64,000 bases of DNA. It comes from Streptomyces hilarionis (GTDB lineage Bacteria > Actinomycetota > Actinomycetes > Streptomycetales > Streptomycetaceae). Below, piece by piece: positions 1 to 8,700 of this stretch. The position numbers and the translations under genes are program-made. Under the pieces are notes generated by a model, which was not told the DNA's origin, made no database searches, and was given only the letters and a program-made list of their open reading frames with translations. Positions within the stretch are counted from its first letter, which is position 1. Every line of letters begins with the position of its first letter. Where the stretch lies: NCBI RefSeq assembly GCF_024539675.1, contig NZ_JAHHIT010000004.1:79240-143239 (forward strand), read 5' to 3'.

Positions 1-42
1 CGTATTCCGCGCCCGGAGCGGGGGAGCCGGCGGTCCGGGTCC

Positions 43-60
43 TGCCGCCCGGGGGCGGCA
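43..60. terminator. Perfect GC hairpin, possible terminator of an upstream gene
   Basis: TGCCGCCC, a GG loop, then GGGCGGCA form an 18-bp self-complementary element in the 138 bases before the first gene. There is no U-tract, which is normal for terminators in high-GC actinobacteria. The gene it would serve lies outside the window. Nothing else is recognisable in bases 1-138. Confidence 0.3.
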
Positions 61-138
61 CGCAGTACGCGAAACCCGCTTCCCGAGGGCGAGTTGGCGA
101 TTTCACGGGTGTGCCCCCGACTGATTATGATCTTGGTC

Positions 139-426
139 ATGTCTGTGCAGAGTTCCGAACGCGCCCTTTCCCGCAAGCAGCGACTCCAGGAGAAGCAGCG
201 CCGTCAGCTGGCGGTGGTGGACACCGTGGACAAGGCCGAGGCGAAGGTCCGCAAGGCGGAGGTCGAACTGGCCGGCGCGGTCGCCGAGGCGGTTCAGGTC
301 TTCGGCGACGAGGAGTCCGCCTCCGAGGGACTCGACATGCGCGTCGAGACGATCCGGCGCTTTCTCGGCATCGCGCGGGACGAGGCCGCCGCCGCGCACG
401 GGGCGGAAGCCGCCGACGCGTCCTGA
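139..426 (+). CDS. Small charged hypothetical protein, probable coiled coil
   Basis: I do not recognise a family. The 95-residue product is rich in Lys/Arg at the N-terminus (SRKQRLQEKQRRQ) and then in Ala/Glu, with heptad-like spacing over roughly residues 10-60, suggesting a helical or coiled-coil cytoplasmic protein. The start is set at the ATG at 139. A longer reading from 94 adds residues that look non-coding, although no strong ribosome binding site precedes 139. It stands alone, with the TauE/SafE gene converging from the other strand. The codon third-position GC pattern supports real coding. Function unknown. Confidence 0.55.
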   Translation: MSVQSSERALSRKQRLQEKQRRQLAVVDTVDKAEAKVRKAEVELAGAVAEAVQVFGDEESASEGLDMRVETIRRFLGIARDEAAAAHGAEAADAS

Positions 427-492
427 GACCTCCGTCGGGCGGCCGCGCCACGCGGTGACGGTCCGTCCCGTGCGACGGGGACGGCCGTGAGG

Positions 493-1218
493 TCAGCCGG
501 TGACGGTCAGCAGCAGACCGGAGACGATCAGGCCGGTCTCGACCACGAGGACGAAGACGGCGGCCGGAAGCCGGTCGACGGTCCTCTTGCCGCACCAGGC
601 GCCGGCCGTGGCCGCCGGCGCGAGGGCCAGGCCGATGACGGCGCTGGACGCGGTCAGCACGGCCGCCGCGCCGAAGACCGCCAGCTTGGTCAGGTGCATC
701 ACCACCGCGGCAGCGGCCTCCGTGCCGATGTAGGCCCCTTTGAGCAGGCCGCGGGCGAGGAAGAACGGCGCGACCAGCGGACCCACCGAGCCCAGGAGCG
801 CCGAGCCGAAACCGGAGGCGGCGCCGACGGCGGCGAACGCGGTTTCGTCGAGCCGGGCTGCACGCGGCTTCCAGCGCCGCCAGGCCACCATGACCAGGAG
901 GAACACGCCGACGGCGCGGGTGAGCGCGGGCAGCGGCGCGGTGGCGAACAGCAACGCGCCGGCGGCCGCGGCCGGGACGGCTCCGAGGGCGAAGACGGCG
1001 ACCAGGCGCCGGTCGACCTCACGGCGGTTGAACCACACCCGGCTGCCGTTGCCGGCCAGCTGGGCCACGGTGAGCACCGCGACCGCGTCCCGGGGACCCA
1101 GCACGGCGACGAAGACCGGCAGCAACAGCACGCCGCCGCCGAACCCGGCGATCGCGGACAGGGCCGCGGTCCCGAAGGTGGCGGCGGCGAGGGCGACGAC
1201 CTGTAGCGCCGGTTCCAT
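493..1218 (-). CDS. Sulfite exporter TauE/SafE family permease
   Basis: An integral membrane protein of 241 residues with about 7-8 hydrophobic segments. The N-terminal half carries the glycine-rich ISAIAGFGGGVLLLPVF segment characteristic of TauE/SafE (former DUF81) permeases, and a second related glycine-rich stretch (GAASGFGSALLGS) starts the second half, matching the family's internal duplication. Members export or import small organosulfur or sulfonate anions; the substrate here cannot be read from sequence. The ATG at 1218 was chosen because an upstream 35-residue extension is proline/arginine-rich and unlike the family. No partner genes lie next to it. Confidence 0.85.
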   Translation of the reverse strand: MEPALQVVALAAATFGTAALSAIAGFGGGVLLLPVFVAVLGPRDAVAVLTVAQLAGNGSRVWFNRREVDRRLVAVFALGAVPAAAAGALLFATAPLPALTRAVGVFLLVMVAWRRWKPRAARLDETAFAAVGAASGFGSALLGSVGPLVAPFFLARGLLKGAYIGTEAAAAVVMHLTKLAVFGAAAVLTASSAVIGLALAPAATAGAWCGKRTVDRLPAAVFVLVVETGLIVSGLLLTVTG

Positions 1219-1410
1219 GCGGGTGATTGTCCCGCCGGCCGGGGACGGGCGGGGCCGGGACGACCGATCCCGGCCCGAGCACGACGCCGGCGCGACCGGA
1301 AGGCCCCCGCCCGGCACGGACACCGGACACCGGATGCGGGCCGGGAGCGGAGGCGGCGGGGGCGGTGCGGGAGCGGTGGCCGTGTCCGGGGCACCGCCCC
1401 CACTGCGCCG

Positions 1411-2400
<990 letters not shown>

Positions 2401-2542
2401 GCCGTGTTCCAGCCTTTCCTGCCACTTGTGCGTTGTCTCGGACGCCACGAAGCCCCGTCATCCATTGAGCGACGCATTCCTGCGCGCGGCATCCCGGGAG
2501 GGGCGCCGGACGCCAGGGGCCTCGTGCGCCACGGTGTCCGCA

Positions 2543-2573
2543 ACGCTACGACCTGGAGCGCACTCCAGCGCAA
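2543..2573 (-). promoter_or_regulatory. MerR-type promoter with 19-bp spacer and dyad
   Basis: On the minus strand TTGCGC (-35, 2568-2573) and TAGCGT (-10, 2543-2548) are separated by exactly 19 bases. The spacer contains most of the perfect inverted repeat CTGGAGCGCACTCCAG (2553-2568). A long spacer occupied by a CTGGAG/CTCCAG-type dyad is the hallmark of MerR-family activated promoters. It points at the aldo/keto reductase at 1411-2400. No MerR gene is in the window, so the regulator must be encoded elsewhere. Confidence 0.6.
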
Positions 2574-2653
2574 GTCGGCGGGCCGGGGGAACGGCTGCCC
2601 GCGGGCCGTCGCCGGGAGGCGCCGTTGTCAGAGGCGGATGACAGTCTCCGGCC

Positions 2654-3175
2654 ATGAGCGGCGAGGCGTTCCACTGGCAGGATTTCCTCGGACGGTGGCA
2701 GCGGGAGTGGGTTCCGCGCGGGGACGAGGACATGGACGAGGGCGAGCCCGTCCCCCTGGGCGGGCCCGGGGCGGACGAGTCCGCGATCCTGGCGGCCGAG
2801 GAGCGGCTGGGCCGGCGGCTTCCGCCCTCGTACCGGGCGTTCCTCGCCGCGAGCGACGGATGGCGGGTGGACCAGGCGGCGGGGATCCACCGGCTCGGCG
2901 GCGCGGCGGACATCGAGTGGACGCGGATCCGGCGCTGCGGGGCGATACCCCAGGCCCTCGACCCCGCCCGGCTGTTCCGTGCCGAGGACGCCGAAGAGGC
3001 GGGCGAACGCCGTGCGCTGGAGGCCCTGCACACGGAGCTGGGGCTCTCGCTGCCCCGCTTCGCGCTGACCCGGGGCACGCTCCCGACGTTCACCACCCGG
3101 TCCTGGACCCGGGCGCCACGCGAGGGGGAGGTGTTCGCCCACCTCACCGTGGGCTCCCCACGACCCCCGGCCTGA
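2654..3175 (+). CDS. SMI1/KNR4 (SUKH) family protein
   Basis: The 173-residue product has the SUKH-fold signature in its first half: AEERLGRRLPPSYRAFLAASDGW, here read as ILAAEERLG then LPPSYRAFL then DGW (about residues 45-72). SUKH proteins are cytoplasmic; in bacteria many are immunity proteins for nuclease or deaminase toxins, while others are orphans of unknown role. No toxin gene is adjacent: the neighbours are an AKR divergently upstream and a TetR gene converging downstream with 9 bases between stops. It is therefore probably an orphan. ATG start at 2654; no strong ribosome binding site. Confidence 0.8.
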   Translation: MSGEAFHWQDFLGRWQREWVPRGDEDMDEGEPVPLGGPGADESAILAAEERLGRRLPPSYRAFLAASDGWRVDQAAGIHRLGGAADIEWTRIRRCGAIPQALDPARLFRAEDAEEAGERRALEALHTELGLSLPRFALTRGTLPTFTTRSWTRAPREGEVFAHLTVGSPRPPA

Positions 3176-3184
3176 ACGCCGCGG

Positions 3185-3775
3185 TCAGCCGGTCCGGCGC
3201 AGTCCCGCCACGAGGAGGGCGACCAGTCGGCGCGCGTCGTAGCGGGGGTCGCTGTCGGCGCCGATGCACAGGTTGCCGATGCCCCGCATGAACGGGTAGG
3301 CGTCGAGACCGGAGCGGATCTCACCCGAGGCGGCGGCGGCGTCGAGCAGCCGGGCGCACACCGGCAGGAGCCGGTCGAGGAAGTAGGCGTGCAGCGTCTC
3401 GAACCCGGCGTTGTCGTTCTGCAGCGCGGCCGCGAGGCCGTGCTTGGTGACCAGGAAGCCGACGAACAGGTCGACCCAGCGTTCTAGGGCGACGAACGCG
3501 GACGGGCTGCTCGCCAGCAGGTCGGGCCCGGCTTCGGCGCAGGCGTCGACCTGGTGGCGGTAGACGGCGATGACGAGGTCCGCCCGGGTGGGGAAGTGCC
3601 GGTAGATGGTCCCCACGCCCACTCCGGCCTCGGCCGCGATGTCACGTACCGGCGCTTCGACCCCCGAGGTGACGAAGACCGCCGCGGCCGCGTCCAGCAG
3701 GGTCTGCTGGTTGCGCCGGGCGTCCTTGCGCCGGGAGCCGGTCGCGCCCGCCGGGCTCTGGCCTGTGTCGTTCAC
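3185..3775 (-). CDS. TetR/AcrR family transcriptional regulator
   Basis: A 196-residue one-component repressor. The N-terminal helix-turn-helix covers about residues 15-65: RNQQTLLDAAAAVFVTSGVE, then VRDIAAEAGVGVGTIYRHFPTRADL, a textbook TetR DNA-binding domain. The C-terminal part is the usual all-helical ligand domain with a conserved LDRLLPVCARLLDAA helix. The start is the GTG at 3775, which has GAGGAAGG five bases upstream; longer readings run into low-complexity sequence. It is divergent from the secreted hydrolase at 3990 and the perfect palindrome at 3843-3857 lies between them, so autorepression and control of that gene are likely. Ligand unknown. Confidence 0.88.
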   Translation of the reverse strand: MNDTGQSPAGATGSRRKDARRNQQTLLDAAAAVFVTSGVEAPVRDIAAEAGVGVGTIYRHFPTRADLVIAVYRHQVDACAEAGPDLLASSPSAFVALERWVDLFVGFLVTKHGLAAALQNDNAGFETLHAYFLDRLLPVCARLLDAAAASGEIRSGLDAYPFMRGIGNLCIGADSDPRYDARRLVALLVAGLRRTG

Positions 3776-3842
3776 CGCGACCTTCCTCGCCGGCGGGATG
3801 CCCGTGGGACGCCCCGCTGTCTGTCTGTCTGCCTGCCGTCGA

Positions 3843-3857
3843 CGGAACGGCGTTCCG
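3843..3857. promoter_or_regulatory. Perfect 15-bp palindrome, probable TetR operator
   Basis: CGGAACG-G-CGTTCCG is a perfect 7+1+7 palindrome in the intergenic space between the TetR gene (start 3775) and the divergent hydrolase gene (start 3990). The size, symmetry and GGAACG/CGTTCC half-sites are typical of TetR-family operators in actinobacteria. Assignment to the adjacent regulator is inference from position. Confidence 0.5.
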
Positions 3858-3989
3858 CTTCCGTCATGATGGCAGATCTCCTCCGTCGCCCCGGTCGCGG
3901 ACCGGGGTGTGTGTCGCCGCCCGGCGGATTCGCATAGCCTCGACCACGGGTGTGGCGGACGCGGACCGCGTCCGCGGGGAGGAGACGTG

Positions 3990-4832
3990 GTGCTGACAAC
4001 GGGCGCGCGATGGCTTGTGGCCGTGCTGGCCGTCCTGTGTCTGGTGCTCCTCGGCTCCGGCGCTCCGGCCGATTCCCCCGCCGGGCGGACGCCGTCCGCC
4101 GGCCCCGCCCGGGACGTCGTGGCCAACCGCGTCATGACGTGGAACATCTGCAACCCCTGCGACGAGAGCAACGCCGACCGGGCGGCCGCCATCGCCGCGT
4201 TCGCGCCCCAGGTCATCGGCCTCCAGGAGGCGTGCGTGCGGGACGTCGACGGGATCCGGGACGAGCTGGAGAGCCGCTACGGGCTGGTCTACCAGGTCGC
4301 GTACGGCATGGTCCTGCACAGTTGGTCCCGGTGCGGGGGAGTGCCGTGGAACCCGGGAGGCTACGGGGAGGCGATCCTGTCGGCGGCGCCGATGACGGAC
4401 CGCGTCCACGTGGAATACCCCGACGGCGGCTCCGAGGACCGCGGGTACATGGCGGTGACCACCAGGGTGGACGGCGCCGCCGTGCGGGTCTTCAACACGC
4501 ATCTCGCGGAGCGCCGTCAGGAGGCGGTCCGCACCGAGCAGACGCGCGTGCTCGCCGCGAAGGTGGCCCCCTACGAGCGGGCCGTCGTCCTGGGCGACTT
4601 CAACGCGCAGCCGGACGCCGCGGAACTGGCCCCCATGTGGGCGCTGGCCGCGGACGCCGACCCGCGGTGCCTGCCCTCGCGCGCGAGCGCCTGCGAGCCG
4701 ACCACCGACTGGTCCAGCAGGTTCGACTACGTCTTCCTGCGCAACGTCGCCCCGCTCGCGCACGGCGTGCGGCCCACCCCGGTCTCCGACCACCACCTGC
4801 TCCACGCCGACCTGGACCTGGACCACGCCTGA
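3990..4832 (+). CDS. Secreted endonuclease/exonuclease/phosphatase (EEP) family hydrolase
   Basis: A 280-residue product with an N-terminal hydrophobic signal segment (WLVAVLAVLCLVLLGSGAPADS), so exported. The mature part has every EEP landmark in order: VMTWNICNPCD, GLQEAC (metal-binding Glu), FNTHL, GDFNAQPD (Asn/Asp), RFDYVF and VSDHHLL (catalytic Asp-His). The family covers secreted nucleases, sphingomyelinases and phosphoinositide phosphatases; the exact substrate cannot be told. GTG at 3990 was preferred because GGAGG lies seven bases upstream; the GTG at 3987 is an alternative. Divergent from the TetR gene and probably under its control. Confidence 0.82.
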   Translation: MLTTGARWLVAVLAVLCLVLLGSGAPADSPAGRTPSAGPARDVVANRVMTWNICNPCDESNADRAAAIAAFAPQVIGLQEACVRDVDGIRDELESRYGLVYQVAYGMVLHSWSRCGGVPWNPGGYGEAILSAAPMTDRVHVEYPDGGSEDRGYMAVTTRVDGAAVRVFNTHLAERRQEAVRTEQTRVLAAKVAPYERAVVLGDFNAQPDAAELAPMWALAADADPRCLPSRASACEPTTDWSSRFDYVFLRNVAPLAHGVRPTPVSDHHLLHADLDLDHA

Positions 4833-5249
4833 GGCGATCGCCGCCGCGCGGGGACGACAGCGCCGGGAGCGCGACGGGGCGACGGTGCGAGGGGGCGGCG
4901 CTGCGTGAGAGCGGCGGCCACGCGACGGCGCCGACCACCGACGGACGACCGACGCCGACCACGGAGGCCGCCGGGCCGCCGGGCCGCCGGCGAGGGTGTT
5001 GTCGCCGCCCTCACCGGTCTCGCCGCCCGTGAGCCGCTCCATAGCCGGCACCGTCCACTCTCTCTCCCCCCGGGCCGACAGCCGGGGTTGCCCGCTTGCG
5101 GCTGTCTCCGCTGGTCGGGGCCGGTTTCCCGGCCGCTCGGGCAACGGGAAACAGGAAACCCGTCGACCTGTCCCGGACGGCCGGGCAAGGCTGAAGCCGT
5201 AAGTCCGAGCACGACCTGCGACCAGGCAGGACGACCGCAAGGGGGAAAC
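4833..5249. other. 417-base gene-free stretch, leader of the I36-like gene
   Basis: No convincing ORF. The last 150 bases before the ATG at 5250 hold several short hairpins in succession: CGGG with CCCG around 5144-5162, CCCGG-ACGG-CCGGG around 5173-5187, and GGCT-GA-AGCC around 5191-5200. This gives a structured-looking 5' leader. I compared it by eye with c-di-AMP and cobalamin riboswitch landmarks and found no match. No clear promoter was identified. Confidence 0.3.
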
Positions 5250-5615
5250 ATGCGCAAGTTGTTCAGTGGAGCCGTTGCCCTGGCCACCGCTGCCACCGCG
5301 ATGGTGGCGCTGGCCGGAACGGCCGAGGCCAAGCCGGCCGCCGACTGGGCCGGCTGCCCGTCGGGAGCCGTCTGCGTCTACCCGCAGAACCAGAGCCCCG
5401 CCCAGAGCCCGAGCGCCGTCTACTGGACCTACGGTGCCCACGACCTCAGCAACCAGGTGGGCCGGCACTGGGTCCTCAACAACCAGACCGGGGGCGCCAC
5501 GGCGGAACTGTGTCTGAACTACGGCGGCACCAACTGCAACTACACCATCCGGGCGCAGAACGGCGTGTACGCCGATCTCACGCCGATCAACTCGATCAAG
5601 CTGAACCGCCCGTAG
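5250..5615 (+). CDS. Small secreted protein, peptidase inhibitor family I36-like
   Basis: A 121-residue secreted protein. A Sec signal peptide (MRKLFSGAVALATAATAMVALAG) ends at an AEA-K type cleavage site near residue 27. The mature part has a CPSGAVCVY motif, four cysteines in two pairs (likely disulfides), an aromatic YWTYGAHDLSN stretch and a C-terminal INSIKL strand. This is the beta/gamma-crystallin-like pattern annotated as peptidase inhibitor family I36 (relatives of the Streptomyces metalloproteinase inhibitor SMPI). Inhibitor activity is not proven by the sequence. ATG at 5250 follows GGGGGAA. A strong UUCG-loop terminator follows at 5632, so it is monocistronic. Confidence 0.72.
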   Translation: MRKLFSGAVALATAATAMVALAGTAEAKPAADWAGCPSGAVCVYPQNQSPAQSPSAVYWTYGAHDLSNQVGRHWVLNNQTGGATAELCLNYGGTNCNYTIRAQNGVYADLTPINSIKLNRP

Positions 5616-5631
5616 CGCCGGTCGCACGGGG

Positions 5632-5667
5632 GGACGCCCGGGACCGCTTCGGCGGTCGCGGGCGTCC
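5632..5667 (+). terminator. Strong intrinsic hairpin with UUCG tetraloop
   Basis: Two 16-base arms (5632-5647 and 5652-5667) pair with one mismatch around a TTCG loop. The hairpin lies 17 bases after the stop of the I36-like gene, where a terminator would be expected. Confidence 0.7.
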
Positions 5668-5787
5668 GCGTGTTCGACTCCTCCCCCCCTTCGCGCCACG
5701 CCGCCGCAATGGGTGATCGGCCGTCATACCCCCGCAGTAGCCTGGGTGTCGGCCGTCACACGGCTCATGCGCGCGACACCGGGGGAC

Positions 5788-8700
5788 GTGGTGGGGGAGC
5801 AGCTGCACACCGGCGATGACGGGAAACCGGCACAGCCCGAGGCCGCGGTCGCGGACTTCCCCACCCAGCTCAGACGCCTTCGCCGGCAGCGCGGACTCTC
5901 GCTGGCCGACATGGCCCGGCAGACGCACTACAGCAAGGGCTACCTCAGCAAGATCGAGACGGGGGCGAAGCGGGTCACCGTGGACGTCGCGCGGCGCTGC
6001 GACGAGATCCTGCGCGCGGACGGCGGGCTGCTGGGCCTGCTGACGCAGAGCACCGAAAGCCCCGTGGAACCGGGGGCGGAGGGTGCGGGCGCCTGCCCCT
6101 ACCGAGGGCTGTCGGCGTTCACCGCGCAGGACGCCCGGTGGTTCTTCGGCCGCGAACGGGCCACCGCCACCCTGGTGGAGAGGGTCTTCACGCGGATCGG
6201 CGGCGGGCCGCTCATGGTCGTCGCCCCGTCCGGCGCCGGCAAGTCCTCCCTGTTCCACGCCGGCCTCGTGCCGGCCCTGCGCACACCCGGCGGCTTCCCC
6301 ATGCCGGGCGCCGACCGGTGGCCGGTGGTGGCCTTCACCCCCACCGCCCATCCCCTGGAGGAACTGCTCACCGGCGTCGCCAAGGCCCTGGACGGCGATC
6401 CCGGCGTCACCGTACGGGAGCTGAGGGACCGGCCCGAGGCACTGCTGGAGGCCGTGCGCCGCGCACGGGGCGACGGCCCGTGCGCCGACGGGGCCAGACA
6501 GCCGCCCCCGGTGCGTCCGGTGTTCCTCGTCGACCAGTTCGAGGAGCTGTTCACACTCTGCTCCGACGAGGAGGAGCGCCGCGCCTTCGTCCGGGTGCTG
6601 TGCGCCGTGTCGACGGCCCACCGTCCCCCTGCCCCGGCAGACGCGTCCGGTCCTGATCCGGCGGTGGTCGTCCTGGGCGTACGGGCCGACCTGTCCGGCA
6701 GGTGCGTCGAACTCCCCGAGCTGGCCGCGGTGTTCGGCGACGGACTGTTCGTGCTGCCCCCGATGTCCGTGGCCGGACTGCGCGAGGCGGTCACCCGCCC
6801 CGCCGACCTCGCCGGACTCACCCTGGAGCCCGGTCTCGTCCCCCTTCTGCTGCGCGACGCGGGGCTGCGCGACGACGCGGGGGCAGTGCCCGGCGACACG
6901 GGGGACGCCGGACGCGTCCTGCCCGACGTCACCCCCTCCGGCGCGCTGCCGCTGATCTCCCACGCGCTGCTGACCACCTGGCAGCAGCGCGAGGGAACCA
7001 CCCTCACCGTGGCGGGATACGAGCGCACAGGCGGGATCCGCGGGGCGGTCGCCCGCACCGCCGAGGACGTCTTCGCGGGCCTGCATCCGGGCGAGCAGCG
7101 GACGATCCGCAGGATCCTGGTGCGCCTGGTCCACATCGCCGACGGCGCCGGACCGGCCCGGTGCCGGATGAGCCGGGCCGCTCTCGTGGACCGGCCGGCC
7201 GACGCGGCCGACGCCACCGCCGCCCTGGACGCGTTCGTGCGGGCCCGTCTGGTCACCGCCGACCGCGACACCGTCGAGATCGCCCACGAGGCCCTGCTGC
7301 ACGCCTGGCCTCGGCTGCGCGGCTGGATCGACGCCGACCGGGAGGGCCTGCTGCTCCACCAGCGGCTCGCGCACGCCGCCGACCAGTGGGAGCGCGAGGG
7401 CCGTGACCCGTCCGCCCTCTACCGCGGCGCACGGCTGGAGGCCGTCGAGGAATGGGCCGGGGAAGGGGACGGCCGCAGCCGGCTCACCGCGCGGGAGGAG
7501 GCGTTCCTGCGTGCCGGCCGGGCCGAGGAGGCCGAGCGCCTGCGGCTGGCCCGGCGGCAGGTCCGGCGACGGCAGGGCACGCTCGTCGCGCTCGTCGCGC
7601 TGCTGACCCTCGCCGTGGCCGCCGGGGCCCTCGCCTACCGGCAGCGCGCGGACGCGCTGCACCAGGAACGGGTCGCCCGCTCCCGGGCCCTCGCCGCGCA
7701 GTCCGCCTCCCTGGCCGCCGGACAGCCAGAGGAGTCGATGCGCCTCGCCGAGGAGGCCTACCGTTCCCAGCCGACGCCCGAGGCGCGCGGCGCCCTGCTG
7801 AGCACCCAGGCGCAGCCCTTCGCGGCCCGGCTCCCCGGGCACCGGGGCCCGGTCAACTCGGTGGCCTTCGCCCCCGACGGGCGCACGCTGGCGACCGCCA
7901 GTTCGGACGGCACGGTGACGCTGCGCCGACTCGCGGACCGGCGTACGACCGCCAGGTTCACCATGTCCGGGCAGGTCCGGTCGGTCGCCTTCAGCCCCGA
8001 CGGCCGCACGCTCGCGGCGGGCGCCACGGACGCGCCGGTGCGGCTGTGGAGCACGGCCGACCACCGCACGAGGGCCGTGCTGCCGCCGAGCACGGCGGGC
8101 GCCCGGGCCGTCGCCTTCGACCCCCGGGGCGGCACGCTGGCCCTCGCGGCGGGCGACGGCACGGTCCAGGTCTGGGACACCGGCCGGATGCGCCGCGTCG
8201 AGTCCTTCACCGGCCATGCCGGACAGGTCGACGCGCTGGCGTACGCCCCGGACGGGCGGATGCTCGCCTCGGCCGGCGCGGACCGCACCGTCCGCCTTTG
8301 GGACACCGTCCGCGCCCGACCGGCGCGCGTGCTGAAGGGGCACGCCGACGAGGTGTACGGCGTGGCCTTCGCGCCGGACGGCCGCAGCCTGGCCAGCGGC
8401 GGCGCCGACCGGACCGTACGGCTGTGGGACCTGGCGACGGGCCGCACGACCTCGGTCCTGACCGGCCACAGCGACGACGTCAACGCGGTCGCCTACACCC
8501 CCGACGGCGCCACGGTCGTCAGCGCCGGCGGCGACGGCACGACCCGCCTGTGGGACGTGCACAGCGGCATGCCGACGCTGACGCTCACCGGCCACACCGA
8601 CTACACGATGGGCGTGGCGGTGAACGCCGCGGGCACCCTGCTCGCCACCGCGGGGTTCGACCAGTCGGTCGTGCTGTGGAACCTCGGCGGCCCGGTCCTC

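Noticed and set aside
5041..5249. Possible c-di-AMP or cobalamin riboswitch before the I36-like gene
   Set aside because: The conserved core strings of those classes were not found; only generic small hairpins are visible.
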